NCBI GenBank assembly: GCA_023458535.1
Contig: JAEWYW010000023.1
Span: 1 to 64,000, forward strand
Origin: Bacteroidota bacterium
GTDB taxonomy: Bacteria > Bacteroidota > Bacteroidia > Flavobacteriales > Weeksellaceae
Length of the DNA stretch: 64,000 nt
Direction: 5' to 3'
The notes below the pieces were generated by a model. It was not told the origin of the DNA and did no database searches. It was given only the letters and a program-made list of their open reading frames with translations. Position 1 is the first letter of the stretch. The number at the start of each line of letters is the position of its first letter. Of this stretch, positions 33,161 to 41,678 are shown in pieces. The translations under genes were made by a program, and so were the position numbers.

Positions 33161-34621
33161 TTATTTACTCATTAATTGATAAAGTTCTGTAATCACTTCT
33201 TTATCATCGAAATGATGTCGAACTCCATTAATCTCCTGATATGTCTCATGACCTTTACCGGCTACGAGTACGATATCTTTAGGTTCGGCAAATTTTATCG
33301 CCATTTTTATTGCTTCTCTTCTATCTGGAATAGAAGTGTATTTGCTAAAATTCTGTGGTTGAACACCTGCTTCAATCTCCTTAATGATTGCCAAGGGATC
33401 CTCTGTGCGTGGATTATCGGAAGTAATAATCGCTAAAGTGGATTTTTTTGAAGCGATATCGCCCATCTCTGGTCTTTTGGAGTGATCTCTGTCGCCACCG
33501 CATCCAAAAACAGTAATGAGCCTTTCATTTTTTGTACGGATTTCGTTGATGCTGTCCAACACATTTTCTAATGCATCAGGAGTGTGTGCATAATCTACGA
33601 TAAAGAAAATTCCGCCGTCAGATTTTAAGGTTTCAAATCTTCCAGAAACACGCTTTAAGCTGCTGATAGACTGTAAAATTTCATCCTGTTGGAAACCCAG
33701 TTCTGCGGCGATGGCAAAAACCAAAAGCAAGTTGTAGGCATTGAATTTTCCAGTAAGTGTCGTCCAGAATTCTTTTCCATTAAAGTTCAGCAGCATACCG
33801 TTGAAATCAACCTCTAATATTTTCCCTTGATAATCTGCAATGGTTTTCATGGCATAAGAAACTTTTCTTGCTTTCGTATTTTGAAGCATTACGTTTCCGT
33901 TTTTATCATCGATATTGGTAATGGCAATTGCAGAATCGTCCAACTCATCAAAGAATCTTTTTTTAGCTTTTAAATATTCTTCAAAAGTTTTATGATAATC
34001 AAGATGATCGTGGGTAAGATTTGTAAATCCGGCTACTTTAAAATGCAAGCCTTCAATTCTGTTTTGCGCAATTCCGTGGGAACTCACCTCCATAAAAGCA
34101 TATTCACAACCTTTAGCCACAGCTTCCGCCAAAATTTTATTAATGGTAATAATGTCTGGAGTGGTGTGCGTTGCTGGAATCACTTCATCTACCATACGAA
34201 TTTCTACCGTAGACAATAATGCCGACGGATAACCCAAGTTTTTGAAAATATCAAAAAGCAAAGTAGCTGTAGAGGTTTTACCATTGGTACCTGTAACGCC
34301 AACCAATTGAAGTTGTCGAGAAGGATTTCCGTAAAAGTTAGAAGCCAAATGGCCTAAGACCTTTGAAGAATCTTTCACGTGCAGATAGGTAACGTAAGCA
34401 TTGGTGTGCTCTGGCATTTCTTCGCATACAATTACTCTCGCGCCATTTTTCAAGGCAGCGTCAATAAAATCGTGACCGTCGGAAACACTTCCTTTGATAG
34501 CAACATACAACGAATTATCAACCGCTTTTCGACTGTCGAAAACGATTTCTGAAACGTCAACATGGGTTTCTCCCTGAATGTTGATGCATGAAATTCTGTT
34601 TAATAAATCTATAAGTTGCAT
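33161..34621 (-). CDS. murE: UDP-MurNAc-L-Ala-D-Glu--meso-diaminopimelate ligase
   Basis: Adds the third amino acid of the stem peptide. The ATP site GTNGKTS is at 111-117, with FTNLTHDHLDYH near residue 208 and DYAHTPDALENVL near 345. SDNPRTEDP carries the DNPR motif that selects meso-diaminopimelate over lysine, so this organism should make DAP-type peptidoglycan. Length 486 is normal. Its start is 4 nt from the ftsI stop. No murF follows: the next gene is mraY, so D-Ala-D-Ala addition is encoded elsewhere. Confidence 0.97.
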   Translation of the reverse strand: MQLIDLLNRISCINIQGETHVDVSEIVFDSRKAVDNSLYVAIKGSVSDGHDFIDAALKNGARVIVCEEMPEHTNAYVTYLHVKDSSKVLGHLASNFYGNPSRQLQLVGVTGTNGKTSTATLLFDIFKNLGYPSALLSTVEIRMVDEVIPATHTTPDIITINKILAEAVAKGCEYAFMEVSSHGIAQNRIEGLHFKVAGFTNLTHDHLDYHKTFEEYLKAKKRFFDELDDSAIAITNIDDKNGNVMLQNTKARKVSYAMKTIADYQGKILEVDFNGMLLNFNGKEFWTTLTGKFNAYNLLLVFAIAAELGFQQDEILQSISSLKRVSGRFETLKSDGGIFFIVDYAHTPDALENVLDSINEIRTKNERLITVFGCGGDRDHSKRPEMGDIASKKSTLAIITSDNPRTEDPLAIIKEIEAGVQPQNFSKYTSIPDRREAIKMAIKFAEPKDIVLVAGKGHETYQEINGVRHHFDDKEVITELYQLMSK

Positions 34622-34625
34622 ATCA

Positions 34626-36617
34626 TTAGTTTTGTAGAGAAAGATAAATTCTCTGATTTTTATTGATTACAGTTCCTTCAGAAGGAAACTGATCTTTAAT
34701 TTTTCCTACCCCTTTATAATCAACCCTGTAGCCCATATTTTCCAACTGTGGAATAACATTTTTACCGATTAATCCCACAACATTAGGCATCTGCTTGTTG
34801 CTCACAGCAACTTTAACGTTGGGTTCTACAAGTTTATTAAGGTTCACTTTTTTATCCACCAACATTTCCTTTTCAACATTCTGAGGTGTTTTCAAGAAAG
34901 TTTTACCTGCAATCTCCTTAAAAACTGGCGCTGAAACTGCTCCTCCATAAAAACCTTTGGATGGATTAGGTTCGCTCACCATCACATAACAGGTATATTT
35001 GGGTTTATCAGCAGGATAAAAGCCTGCAAATGAAGCCCTGTATTTCATGGGACCAGGCAACCAATATTCAAATCTTGCTGTTCCTGTTTTACCAGCCATC
35101 TTCAAATTGGGAGTGAAAATACTTTTAGCCGTTCCCTTCTCCACAGCTTTGGTTAAAGCGCTGGTCATCATTTTAATCGCTTTTTCTGAGGCCATTTTTC
35201 GCACCAACACTTCAGGCTTTGCTTGAAAATTCACCTGCCCATCCTTCATAATTTTATCGATGAATAAAGGCTTCAGCATTTTACCATTATTGGCAATTCC
35301 GTTGTAGAAAGTTGCCAACTGCAACAGATTAATATTGGATGAATATCCGTAAGAAATTGAAGCCAAGGTAGCTGCATTCCATCTTTTATTCTCAGGTGTT
35401 ACTATTTTTGGTTTTGTGATTCCCGGCAGCTCAATATCCATTTTATCAAACAGCTTCCATTTTTTCAAATGATCTAAGAAGACTTGAGGCTTATCTGCGT
35501 AATATTTGGTAATTAATTTTGCTGTCCCTACGTTGCTTGATTTTGCTAAAACATCACTGATCTCGTAAGTTCCACCGCCGTGACCATCTGAAATTCTTTG
35601 CTTAGCATACGTCCAGACGCCATTTCCTACATTTACGGTAGTATTTTCATCAATAAAACCATCATCCATTGCCGCAAGAAGCGAAACTGTTTTGAATGTA
35701 GAACCAGGTTCGATATTGTCTTTTATGGCATAGTTGTAGGCATCAATATATTCACCATCATCCGTTCGTCTCAAATTCACCATGGCGCGAACTTTTCCAG
35801 TTTCTACCTCCATCACGATTACCGTTCCATGCTTAGCTTCATAATTAATGAGTTGCTTTTCCAAAGCAGAATGGGCAATATCTTGAATTCTTAAATCTAA
35901 AGTGGTATAAACATCCTGTCCATCAACTGGTTCCTGAACTTTCCAATAATCAATAGGCTTCCATTGTGAAGAATTAATTCTTTGCTCCAATCTTTTTCCG
36001 TTGGTACCAGTCAAATATTTAGAAAAAGCACCTTCAAGACCTGATTTGTAGGTTCCATTATCCATTCCGATGGTTCCTTCTCCGATTTCCGAAGTCGCCA
36101 ATTCTCTTTTGTATTTTCTGTCTACGATAAAACCTCCTTTATTTTTACCTTTTTTAAAGATGGGAAATTTGCGTATCCTATCGTACTCATCGAAATCTAA
36201 ACCTTTTGCAAGGGTATAATATTGATTTTTCTTTTTCTTTTGGGCATCAAATTTTTGTCTGAATTCCTTAGCAGGTTTTCCAAACATTTTAGACATTGAA
36301 TCTGTTAAAGCAACAATATTATTATCGTAAACACTATCTTTTATGGTTTTAAAATCCAAGAAGACATCGTATCTCATAACGGTTGTCGCAAGGATGGAGC
36401 CATCTGATGCATAGAGATTTCCACGTGCTGCATTCAGTGTAGCTTCCCTATAATTCTTGTTGATATAATCGTCTTTAATTTCTTGAACATTGGTGTTCTG
36501 AAGAATGATAATTCTCCCCAGAAAGACAGCAAATACAGACAAAGCCACCACTGCGAAGAGGTAACCCCATCGTAACGTACGTTTACGTTTGTTATCGTAT
36601 TCATTTTGCTTTGGCAT
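34626..36617 (-). CDS. ftsI: Septal transpeptidase FtsI (PBP3-type) with PASTA domain
   Basis: Class B penicillin-binding protein that cross-links septal peptidoglycan. A single N-terminal helix (about residues 17-40) is followed by a pedestal domain and the transpeptidase: S306-T-F-K309 (PGSTFK), S360-S-N362 and K510-TGTA. About residues 600-663 form one PASTA-type repeat (MPNVVGLIGKNVIPQLENMGY ... FPSEGTVINKNQ), which E. coli FtsI lacks. The first 17 nt overlap ftsL. It should act with FtsW as polymerase/transpeptidase pair. Confidence 0.96.
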   Translation of the reverse strand: MPKQNEYDNKRKRTLRWGYLFAVVALSVFAVFLGRIIILQNTNVQEIKDDYINKNYREATLNAARGNLYASDGSILATTVMRYDVFLDFKTIKDSVYDNNIVALTDSMSKMFGKPAKEFRQKFDAQKKKKNQYYTLAKGLDFDEYDRIRKFPIFKKGKNKGGFIVDRKYKRELATSEIGEGTIGMDNGTYKSGLEGAFSKYLTGTNGKRLEQRINSSQWKPIDYWKVQEPVDGQDVYTTLDLRIQDIAHSALEKQLINYEAKHGTVIVMEVETGKVRAMVNLRRTDDGEYIDAYNYAIKDNIEPGSTFKTVSLLAAMDDGFIDENTTVNVGNGVWTYAKQRISDGHGGGTYEISDVLAKSSNVGTAKLITKYYADKPQVFLDHLKKWKLFDKMDIELPGITKPKIVTPENKRWNAATLASISYGYSSNINLLQLATFYNGIANNGKMLKPLFIDKIMKDGQVNFQAKPEVLVRKMASEKAIKMMTSALTKAVEKGTAKSIFTPNLKMAGKTGTARFEYWLPGPMKYRASFAGFYPADKPKYTCYVMVSEPNPSKGFYGGAVSAPVFKEIAGKTFLKTPQNVEKEMLVDKKVNLNKLVEPNVKVAVSNKQMPNVVGLIGKNVIPQLENMGYRVDYKGVGKIKDQFPSEGTVINKNQRIYLSLQN

Positions 36618-36966
36618 CTGTACTGTCTGTTTTTATCAATAATTTACGTGGATGATTTTCTAAAGTCATCAGGGAATCTTTTATCATGGTTTTACCCAGT
36701 TCAGATTCCATTTTCACTTTTATTAATTTGCTTTGGGCATATGCATTTCTCGATTTATATTCTTCTGTCTCCTCTTTCAGAGCATTAACAATTTCTATTT
36801 TTTTATTTACCAAGTGGTTAGAATAAATCATCACCATCATCAGCACAAACAGCAACAAAAAGTAGCGGTAGTGCACGGTAACCTCATCTCTATTAAGAAA
36901 GTTTCCTTTAAGGATATCCATAAAGGTGAGTTTTTTTTGAGGTCGGTATGTTTGTCTTTTTGCCAC
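36601..36966 (-). CDS. ftsL: FtsL-like cell division protein
   Basis: A 121-residue bitopic protein with a basic N-terminus (MAKRQTYRPQKKLTF), one helix (about residues 30-50, YRYFLLLFVLMMVMIYSNHLV) and a following coiled-coil-like stretch (KKIEIVNALKEETEEYKSRNAYAQSKLIKVKMESELG). This layout and its place between rsmH and ftsI identify it as the FtsL position of the cluster; sequence conservation in this family is low. The start codon is GTG, the only non-ATG start in the cluster. An ATG at residue 16 is an alternative but would remove the conserved-looking basic N-terminus. It overlaps ftsI by 17 nt. Confidence 0.85.
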   Translation of the reverse strand: MAKRQTYRPQKKLTFMDILKGNFLNRDEVTVHYRYFLLLFVLMMVMIYSNHLVNKKIEIVNALKEETEEYKSRNAYAQSKLIKVKMESELGKTMIKDSLMTLENHPRKLLIKTDSTDAKAK

Positions 36967-36984
36967 AGACTATGCCTGATAAGT

Positions 36985-37878
36985 TTAATTTTTTATTCCT
37001 GTTCTCATTTTTGCACTTCTTGCACGAGAATTTTCTTCTATCTCTTCATCCGATGGAATAACAGCTTTATTTTTCACCAATTCAAAAGCTTTGCTGTAAT
37101 TTCCATAAATATCTCTTTCTGGTTCACCTTCGAACATTCCATTTTTCAAAAATCTTTTAACTAGACGGTCTTCCAATGAATGGTAGGAAATTACCACCAA
37201 TCTTCCACCAGGTTTTAAAACCCGATACGCCTGTAAAAGCATTTCTTTAAGCACATCCAATTCCTGATTCACCTCTATTCTTATCGCCTGAAATACCTGA
37301 GCGAAGAATTTATTTTGTTTGTGAGGCGGAATAAAACTGAAGAGCTTTTTTAAATCATCGGTTGTTTCCAGAGGTTTTTCTTTTCTCGCATGAACAATTG
37401 TTCTCGCTAACTTTCTTGCCTCTCGCAATTCTCCATACAAGTAAAAAATATCCGCCAACTCCTCTTCTTCCGCTTCATTCACCACCTTTTTGGCATCCAA
37501 ACTCTGCATCGCATTCATCCTCATGTCTAAGGGCGCATTGCTCCTTGTGGAGAAACCGCGCTCTGCAACATCGAACTGATGCGAAGACACTCCTAAATCT
37601 GCCAAAACTCCATCCACTTGCGTTACTCCGTACATCAACAATGAATTCTCTAAGTATCTGAAATTCTGATTAATCAAAGTAAATCGCGGATCATCAATAG
37701 CATTATTCAAAGCATCGGTATCCTGATCAAAACTGAAAAGTCTTCCTTTATCTGAAAGACGGCTCAGAATCTCTTTGGAATGACCACCACCACCGAAAGT
37801 ACAGTCAACGTAAATCCCATCAGGATTCGTCACCAAATCATCTACACTTTGCAACAACAAAACAGGATTATGATACAT
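36985..37878 (-). CDS. rsmH: 16S rRNA (cytosine(1402)-N(4))-methyltransferase
   Basis: SAM-dependent methyltransferase (formerly MraW) modifying C1402 in the ribosomal P site. Motifs are YHNPVLLLQSVDDL at the start, DCTFGGGGHS (SAM loop) near residue 25, LADLGVSSHQFD near 92, RGFSTRSNAPLDMRM, QVFQAIRIEVNQEL and ISYHSLEDRLVKRF. Length 297 is typical. It is the second gene of the dcw cluster, 30 nt after mraZ, the usual position across bacteria. Confidence 0.97.
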   Translation of the reverse strand: MYHNPVLLLQSVDDLVTNPDGIYVDCTFGGGGHSKEILSRLSDKGRLFSFDQDTDALNNAIDDPRFTLINQNFRYLENSLLMYGVTQVDGVLADLGVSSHQFDVAERGFSTRSNAPLDMRMNAMQSLDAKKVVNEAEEEELADIFYLYGELREARKLARTIVHARKEKPLETTDDLKKLFSFIPPHKQNKFFAQVFQAIRIEVNQELDVLKEMLLQAYRVLKPGGRLVVISYHSLEDRLVKRFLKNGMFEGEPERDIYGNYSKAFELVKNKAVIPSDEEIEENSRARSAKMRTGIKN

Positions 37879-37908
37879 TTAAAAATATTTCGGTTATTTT
37901 TTTTCTAT

Positions 37909-38367
37909 TTATTCTTCATCAAAAGCTCCCATTACATCTTCAGCGAGGCCCGCAAAATCCACTTGGTTAGTAGAAATCACATTTTCATAAGCCTCCTTAT
38001 CCCAAATCTCGAATAACTCTCCAGCGCTGGTGATAACAATATCTTTTTTCAGCCCAGCATAATGCATTAGGTCTTTAGAAACCTGCATTCTATCAGCACT
38101 GTCCAATTCCACTGTTTTTACACCCGCGGTAAACATTCTAATAAAGTCTGCGTTCTTCTTAATGAAGCGGTTGAGCTTGTTGATTTTCTCCATCAACTTT
38201 TCCCAAGATTTCATTGGATACACCTCAAGGCAAGGCTGAAACACAGAACGCTTCACCACAAAAGTCTTATCCTCAAAGCCCTCCATCTGCTTAGTAAGCG
38301 ATGAAGGCACTTTTAGGCGACCTTTGTCGTCTATCTTGCATTCGTATGTACCAATAAAATTCTTCAT
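37909..38367 (-). CDS. mraZ: Transcriptional regulator MraZ
   Basis: DNA-binding regulator of the division cluster, built from two AbrB-like (SpoVT/AbrB) domains. MKNFIGTYECKIDDKGRLKVPSSL marks the first domain and VELDSADRMQVSKDLMHYAGL the second. The start is at the ATG at 38367, not 38406, because the family N-terminus begins there and the upstream codons cover the operator. This gives 152 residues. MraZ is known to bind direct repeats of TGGGN upstream of its own gene, and three such boxes are present 24-48 nt upstream, so autoregulation is expected. Confidence 0.95.
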   Translation of the reverse strand: MKNFIGTYECKIDDKGRLKVPSSLTKQMEGFEDKTFVVKRSVFQPCLEVYPMKSWEKLMEKINKLNRFIKKNADFIRMFTAGVKTVELDSADRMQVSKDLMHYAGLKKDIVITSAGELFEIWDKEAYENVISTNQVDFAGLAEDVMGAFDEE

Positions 38368-38373
38368 TTGGGA

Positions 38374-38381
38374 CAAATTTA
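38374..38381 (-). promoter_or_regulatory. -7 promoter box of the dcw cluster
   Basis: TAAATTTG on the minus strand, ending 6 nt before the mraZ ATG, downstream of the MraZ boxes. It predicts an extremely short leader. The -33 region would fall inside the operator, and no perfect TTTG is found at 17-19 nt, so activity is plausible but not certain. Confidence 0.5.
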
Positions 38382-38390
38382 TATATTTAT

Positions 38391-38415
38391 TTCCAAAACC
38401 TCCCACTTTTTCCCA
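38391..38415 (-). promoter_or_regulatory. MraZ operator: three TGGGA-type boxes in a 10-nt register
   Basis: Reading leftward: TGGGA (38411-38415), 5 nt, TGGGA (38401-38405), 5 nt, TGGAA (38391-38395). Two boxes are perfect and the third has one change. Known MraZ sites are TGGGN repeats separated by 5-nt spacers in front of mraZ, so spacing and sequence match the described operator. Its position directly upstream of the -7 box is consistent with promoter occlusion. Confidence 0.75.
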
Positions 38416-38619
38416 CTTTTTAACTTAATGTTAGTAAGTTTTTAAATCCCTAGACTAAAAACCCTTTAAAACACTGCATTACAAAGCATTATAATATATT
38501 TTAGCTCCATATTTTATGTATTGAATAATACGTTTGATGAAAAAAATGAGAAAAAATTTCCCGATGTATTATTTTTATTTTAAATTAGGGTTAACAAAGA
38601 ATTTTTAAGGTTTAATTCG

Positions 38620-38627
38620 TATTTTTG
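38620..38627 (+). promoter_or_regulatory. -7 promoter box of the alpha/beta hydrolase gene
   Basis: TATTTTTG matches TAnnTTTG and ends 22 nt before the ATG at 38650. The -33 position lacks a clear TTTG. The remaining part of the 38368-38649 gap is AT-rich and shows no other feature. Confidence 0.45.
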
Positions 38628-38649
38628 CGGGGCTTATTAAAGCGTTTAT

Positions 38650-39411
38650 ATGATATTTAGTACAAAGAAAGAAAAGAAATACACTTACAATGTTGCCGGT
38701 GAAGGTCGTCCATTGGTGTTGCTACACGGTTTAATGGGTGGACTGAGTAATTTTGATAAAATGATGGATTACTTTTCAGATAGGGGTTATCAGGTTTTCG
38801 TACCTCAACTTCCTATTTACGATTTACCTGTACTCAATACCAATCTTACTACCATTGCGAAATACGTTATTAAATTTATTGAAACGTATATCTCAGGACC
38901 AGTTACCATTGTTGGAAACTCTATGGGTGGACATGTAGGTTTAATTTTAACATTGGCCAGACCAGATTTGGTAGAAAATTTAGTTTTAACAGGAAGCTCG
39001 GGCCTTTACGAAAGAACGTTTGGAGACAGTTTCCCGCGTAAAAGCGATAAGGATTATATTAAAAAGAAAACCCAAGAGGTCTTTTACAATCCCGACGTAG
39101 CCACAGATGATCTTGTGGATGAGGTTTTCGCGGTGGTAAATGATAGAATGAAAGGCATTAAAACAGTGATGCTCGCGCGAAGCGCCATTAAACACAATAT
39201 GCTGAATGATTTGCCAAAAATCACCTGTCCAACCTGCATTATTTGGGGAAAACAAGACAACGTAACACCACCGGAAGTAGCAGAAGATATGCATAAATAC
39301 ATTCCTAATTCGGATTTATTTTGGATAGACCACTGCGGACATGCTGCCATGATGGAGAAACCCGATGAGTTTAATGAAATACTCTACAACTGGTTAAAAG
39401 ACAAACATTAA
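38650..39411 (+). CDS. Alpha/beta-fold hydrolase
   Basis: A 253-residue soluble hydrolase. The oxyanion-side LLHGLMGG is near residue 24, the nucleophile elbow GNSMGG near residue 89, the catalytic Asp probably in WGKQDNVTPPEVA and the His in DHCGHAAMMEKPDEF. This is the pattern of esterase/lyase-type hydrolases of the MhpC-like group. No signal peptide is present. The substrate cannot be deduced. It is divergent from the dcw cluster and ends at its own terminator before engB. Confidence 0.88.
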   Translation: MIFSTKKEKKYTYNVAGEGRPLVLLHGLMGGLSNFDKMMDYFSDRGYQVFVPQLPIYDLPVLNTNLTTIAKYVIKFIETYISGPVTIVGNSMGGHVGLILTLARPDLVENLVLTGSSGLYERTFGDSFPRKSDKDYIKKKTQEVFYNPDVATDDLVDEVFAVVNDRMKGIKTVMLARSAIKHNMLNDLPKITCPTCIIWGKQDNVTPPEVAEDMHKYIPNSDLFWIDHCGHAAMMEKPDEFNEILYNWLKDKH

Positions 39412-39418
39412 AATACTC

Positions 39419-39454
39419 AACCATTAAGACAGATTTTTACTTAATGGTTTTTTT
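39419..39454 (+). terminator. Terminator after the hydrolase gene
   Basis: A perfect 10-bp stem, AACCATTAAG with CTTAATGGTT, an 11-nt loop and seven T in a row, between the hydrolase and engB genes. Confidence 0.85.
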
Positions 39455-39468
39455 ATACCTTTACTATT

Positions 39469-40092
39469 ATGATAATAAAATCTGCTGAATTTGTAAAAAG
39501 CAGCGGCAAATGGCAGGAATGTCCAGACCCTCAATTTCCAGAGTATGCTTTTATTGGGAGATCTAACGTAGGTAAATCTTCATTGATTAATGCAATGCTA
39601 AACAGAAAAGATTTGGCTAAAACCTCTGGCACCCCAGGAAAGACCCAACTAATCAATAGCTTTTTGATAAACGGTGATTGGTACCTTACAGATTTGCCAG
39701 GTTATGGCTTCGCAAGGGTGTCGAAAGTGCAGCGTAAAGATTTTGAGAAGCTCATTACCAACTACATTTTGAATAGAAGAAACCTCGTCAACTTATTTAT
39801 ATTGATAGATATAAGACACAGTCCCCAAAAAATAGATTTAGAATTTATACAATGGGTGGGCGAAAGTGGGATTCCTTTTTCTATTGTATTTACGAAAGCA
39901 GATAAAATGAAACCCAATGCAGCGATAAGCAATGTGGAAGCATATAAAACTGAACTTCACAAAACTTGGGAAGACTTACCAGAAATTTATGTTACCTCAG
40001 CAGAAAAAAAAGAGGGAGGTGACGAAATTCTCAAGTTTATAGATACCACTAACGCTTTTCTAAAAAATAACCATATATCTTTTGATGAATAA
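39469..40092 (+). CDS. engB: Ribosome biogenesis GTP-binding protein YihA/YsxC (EngB)
   Basis: Essential GTPase assisting late assembly of the large ribosomal subunit. The G1 motif GRSNVGKS is at 30-37, the G2 TSGTPGKTQ, the G3 DLPGYGFARV and the G4 TKADK near residue 143 are all intact. Length 207 is normal. The next gene, the acetyltransferase, begins 8 nt before this stop, so the two are translationally linked. A near-consensus TACCTTTA box (39456-39463) stands 5 nt before the ATG. Confidence 0.96.
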   Translation: MIIKSAEFVKSSGKWQECPDPQFPEYAFIGRSNVGKSSLINAMLNRKDLAKTSGTPGKTQLINSFLINGDWYLTDLPGYGFARVSKVQRKDFEKLITNYILNRRNLVNLFILIDIRHSPQKIDLEFIQWVGESGIPFSIVFTKADKMKPNAAISNVEAYKTELHKTWEDLPEIYVTSAEKKEGGDEILKFIDTTNAFLKNNHISFDE

Positions 40093-40534
40093 CATTATTT
40101 GGAAAATAAAATCTTTCGACGAACTCACAACACTCGAGCTTTATAAAATCATTCAGGCACGGATTAATGTTTTTGTAATTGAGCAGGACTGCACCTACCC
40201 CGATTGTGATGATAAAGACCAAGTAGCCTTACACATTTGGGCAGAAAAAGAGGGTGATATTTTAGCCTATTGTCGAATTTTTGATAAAGGGATAAAATAC
40301 GATGAAACCTCGATCGGGAGAGTGCTTTCAACTGAAAAAGCGCGGGGAACTGGTGTGGGCAGACAATTGGTCGATTTTGCAGTAAAAACGATTGAAAATA
40401 GATTTCACACTTCTTCAATCAGAATATCGGCACAAGATTATTTATTAAAATTTTATTCGGGATTTGGTTTTATTCCAACCGATAAAAAATATCTAGAAGA
40501 CACCTTGCCCCACACAGAAATGTATCGACCATAA
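40085..40534 (+). CDS. GNAT family N-acetyltransferase (ElaA-like)
   Basis: A 149-residue GNAT protein. The start ATG at 40085 is preferred over a TTG one codon earlier. ElaA-type features are LYKIIQARINVFVIEQDCTYPDCDDKDQVALHI near the N-terminus and the acetyl-CoA loop GRVLSTEKARGTGVGRQLV near residue 77, with SAQDYLLKFYSGFGF at the end. The acceptor substrate is unknown. It overlaps engB by 8 nt and ends in a strong bidirectional terminator. Confidence 0.88.
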   Translation: MNNIIWKIKSFDELTTLELYKIIQARINVFVIEQDCTYPDCDDKDQVALHIWAEKEGDILAYCRIFDKGIKYDETSIGRVLSTEKARGTGVGRQLVDFAVKTIENRFHTSSIRISAQDYLLKFYSGFGFIPTDKKYLEDTLPHTEMYRP

Positions 40535-40566
40535 AAAAACCGAAGAAACATCTTCGGTTTTTTTTT
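40533..40566. terminator. Bidirectional terminator between the acetyltransferase and JmjC genes
   Basis: AAAAAAACCGAAGA, loop AACA, TCTTCGGTTTTTTT: a perfect 14-bp stem whose A/T ends supply U runs in both directions. The stop codons of both convergent genes lie inside or beside it. Confidence 0.88.
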
Positions 40567-41449
40567 ATTTTTTAGGGAGCCCTTTTTTCAAAGCTTCATT
40601 AGCGTTTTCAACTGCCTTTTTTTCCTTCCAGTCCATATACTTTTTTTTGTATCGCTTCTTCATGAAGTTATCAAAGTTGCGTTGTACCGCCAAATTCCAC
40701 AATGAGTGGGTTTTCACACTCCAAGATTTGTCCCACGCTCTTAATGAAATTGAGAAACTGCCGTCTAAATACTTCATCCAGTGCCACCAACCTGTCGGCA
40801 TAAATAATGTGTCGCCATGCTCTAGGAAGCACTCAATACCTTCCACTCCATCCAGTGCTGGGAATTTTGTAAAGTCAGGATGTTCGATATCATAATCTTC
40901 CAATGCATAGGTTGAATATGGTATTTTGTAAAGCCTTTCTTTCCATTTGTAATCGAACAGTAAAATATGTTTTCTACCGTTAAAATGAGTATGGAAAATA
41001 TGCGCCATGTCTATATCATAATGCAAAAAGGTCACTGACCCTTTTCCACCAAAAAACATACTTGGATATTTATCTAAAAAACCACCCATTAAATTTTTAG
41101 GGGAGATATAATCTTCTAATAAGTTTGGAGCATGCTTGATAGGATCGAACAGAAAAATTCTTAAATCGGTAGGTTCTTTTTGAATGAGATCTATATAATC
41201 TGCAAACTTCATCTCTGTAGTAGGAGCATTAATAGGTGCTGCAGGATCTGCTTTAGCACTGTCATACAACGGGACTTTTACATCTCCCACTGCCTGCTTC
41301 ATGTAATCCATGGTCCATTTCTGGTAGGCTGGCCATTTACGAGCCATATTTTTGATAACAACGGGTTTTCTTGCCTTTAAATATTTCTCCTGAAACTCCT
41401 CCTGAGAGATATCTTCAACAACGTCTATAGGTTTTAGGATAATACCCAT
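40565..41449 (-). CDS. JmjC/cupin-like Fe(II)/2-oxoglutarate hydroxylase-type protein
   Basis: A 294-residue cupin-8/JmjC-type protein. The iron-binding H143-x-D145 (FLHYDIDMAH) and the distal H223 (GDTLFMPTGWWHWMKYL) are present, and HILLFDY supplies a typical strand with a basic residue before it (GRKHILL). KPVVIKNMARKWPAYQKW is the usual N-terminal segment. Relatives hydroxylate protein side chains, for example ribosomal proteins or histidine residues, but the target here is unknown. The C-terminus is a very basic helix (KKRYKKKYMDWKEKKAVENA), which could contact nucleic acid or ribosomes. It is monocistronic. Confidence 0.85.
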   Translation of the reverse strand: MGIILKPIDVVEDISQEEFQEKYLKARKPVVIKNMARKWPAYQKWTMDYMKQAVGDVKVPLYDSAKADPAAPINAPTTEMKFADYIDLIQKEPTDLRIFLFDPIKHAPNLLEDYISPKNLMGGFLDKYPSMFFGGKGSVTFLHYDIDMAHIFHTHFNGRKHILLFDYKWKERLYKIPYSTYALEDYDIEHPDFTKFPALDGVEGIECFLEHGDTLFMPTGWWHWMKYLDGSFSISLRAWDKSWSVKTHSLWNLAVQRNFDNFMKKRYKKKYMDWKEKKAVENANEALKKGLPKK

Positions 41450-41471
41450 TTTAATAGATTTTTTAAGGTTA

Positions 41472-41479
41472 CAAAATTA
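41472..41479 (-). promoter_or_regulatory. -7 promoter box of the JmjC gene
   Basis: TAATTTTG on the minus strand ends 22 nt before the ATG at 41449. No consensus -33 element is seen. Confidence 0.4.
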
Positions 41480-41604
41480 TTAAATAATTGTTTATTAAAT
41501 TAAGTTTAACATTATTTTAATCTATTGTAATAGTTTGCAAAGCCAATAAAATATCATGAAATAAAATATTATCACTAAATATCTAGTTATTAGCTTATTT
41601 GATG

Positions 41605-41612
41605 TACTTTTG
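41605..41612 (+). promoter_or_regulatory. -7 promoter box of the first outer-membrane receptor gene
   Basis: TACTTTTG fits TAnnTTTG and lies 66 nt before the ATG at 41679. A leader of about 60 nt is predicted, with no further structure that I can identify. Confidence 0.45.
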
Positions 41613-41678
41613 GAGAATTAATCTTCTTTTTTGCTGTAACGAACACTACGGATTGATTACTTATTAAAAAAAACATCT

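Noticed and set aside
36601..36617. ftsL-ftsI overlap as a sign of a frameshift or fusion
   Set aside because: Each protein has complete, normal ends, and a short overlap is ordinary translational coupling in this cluster.
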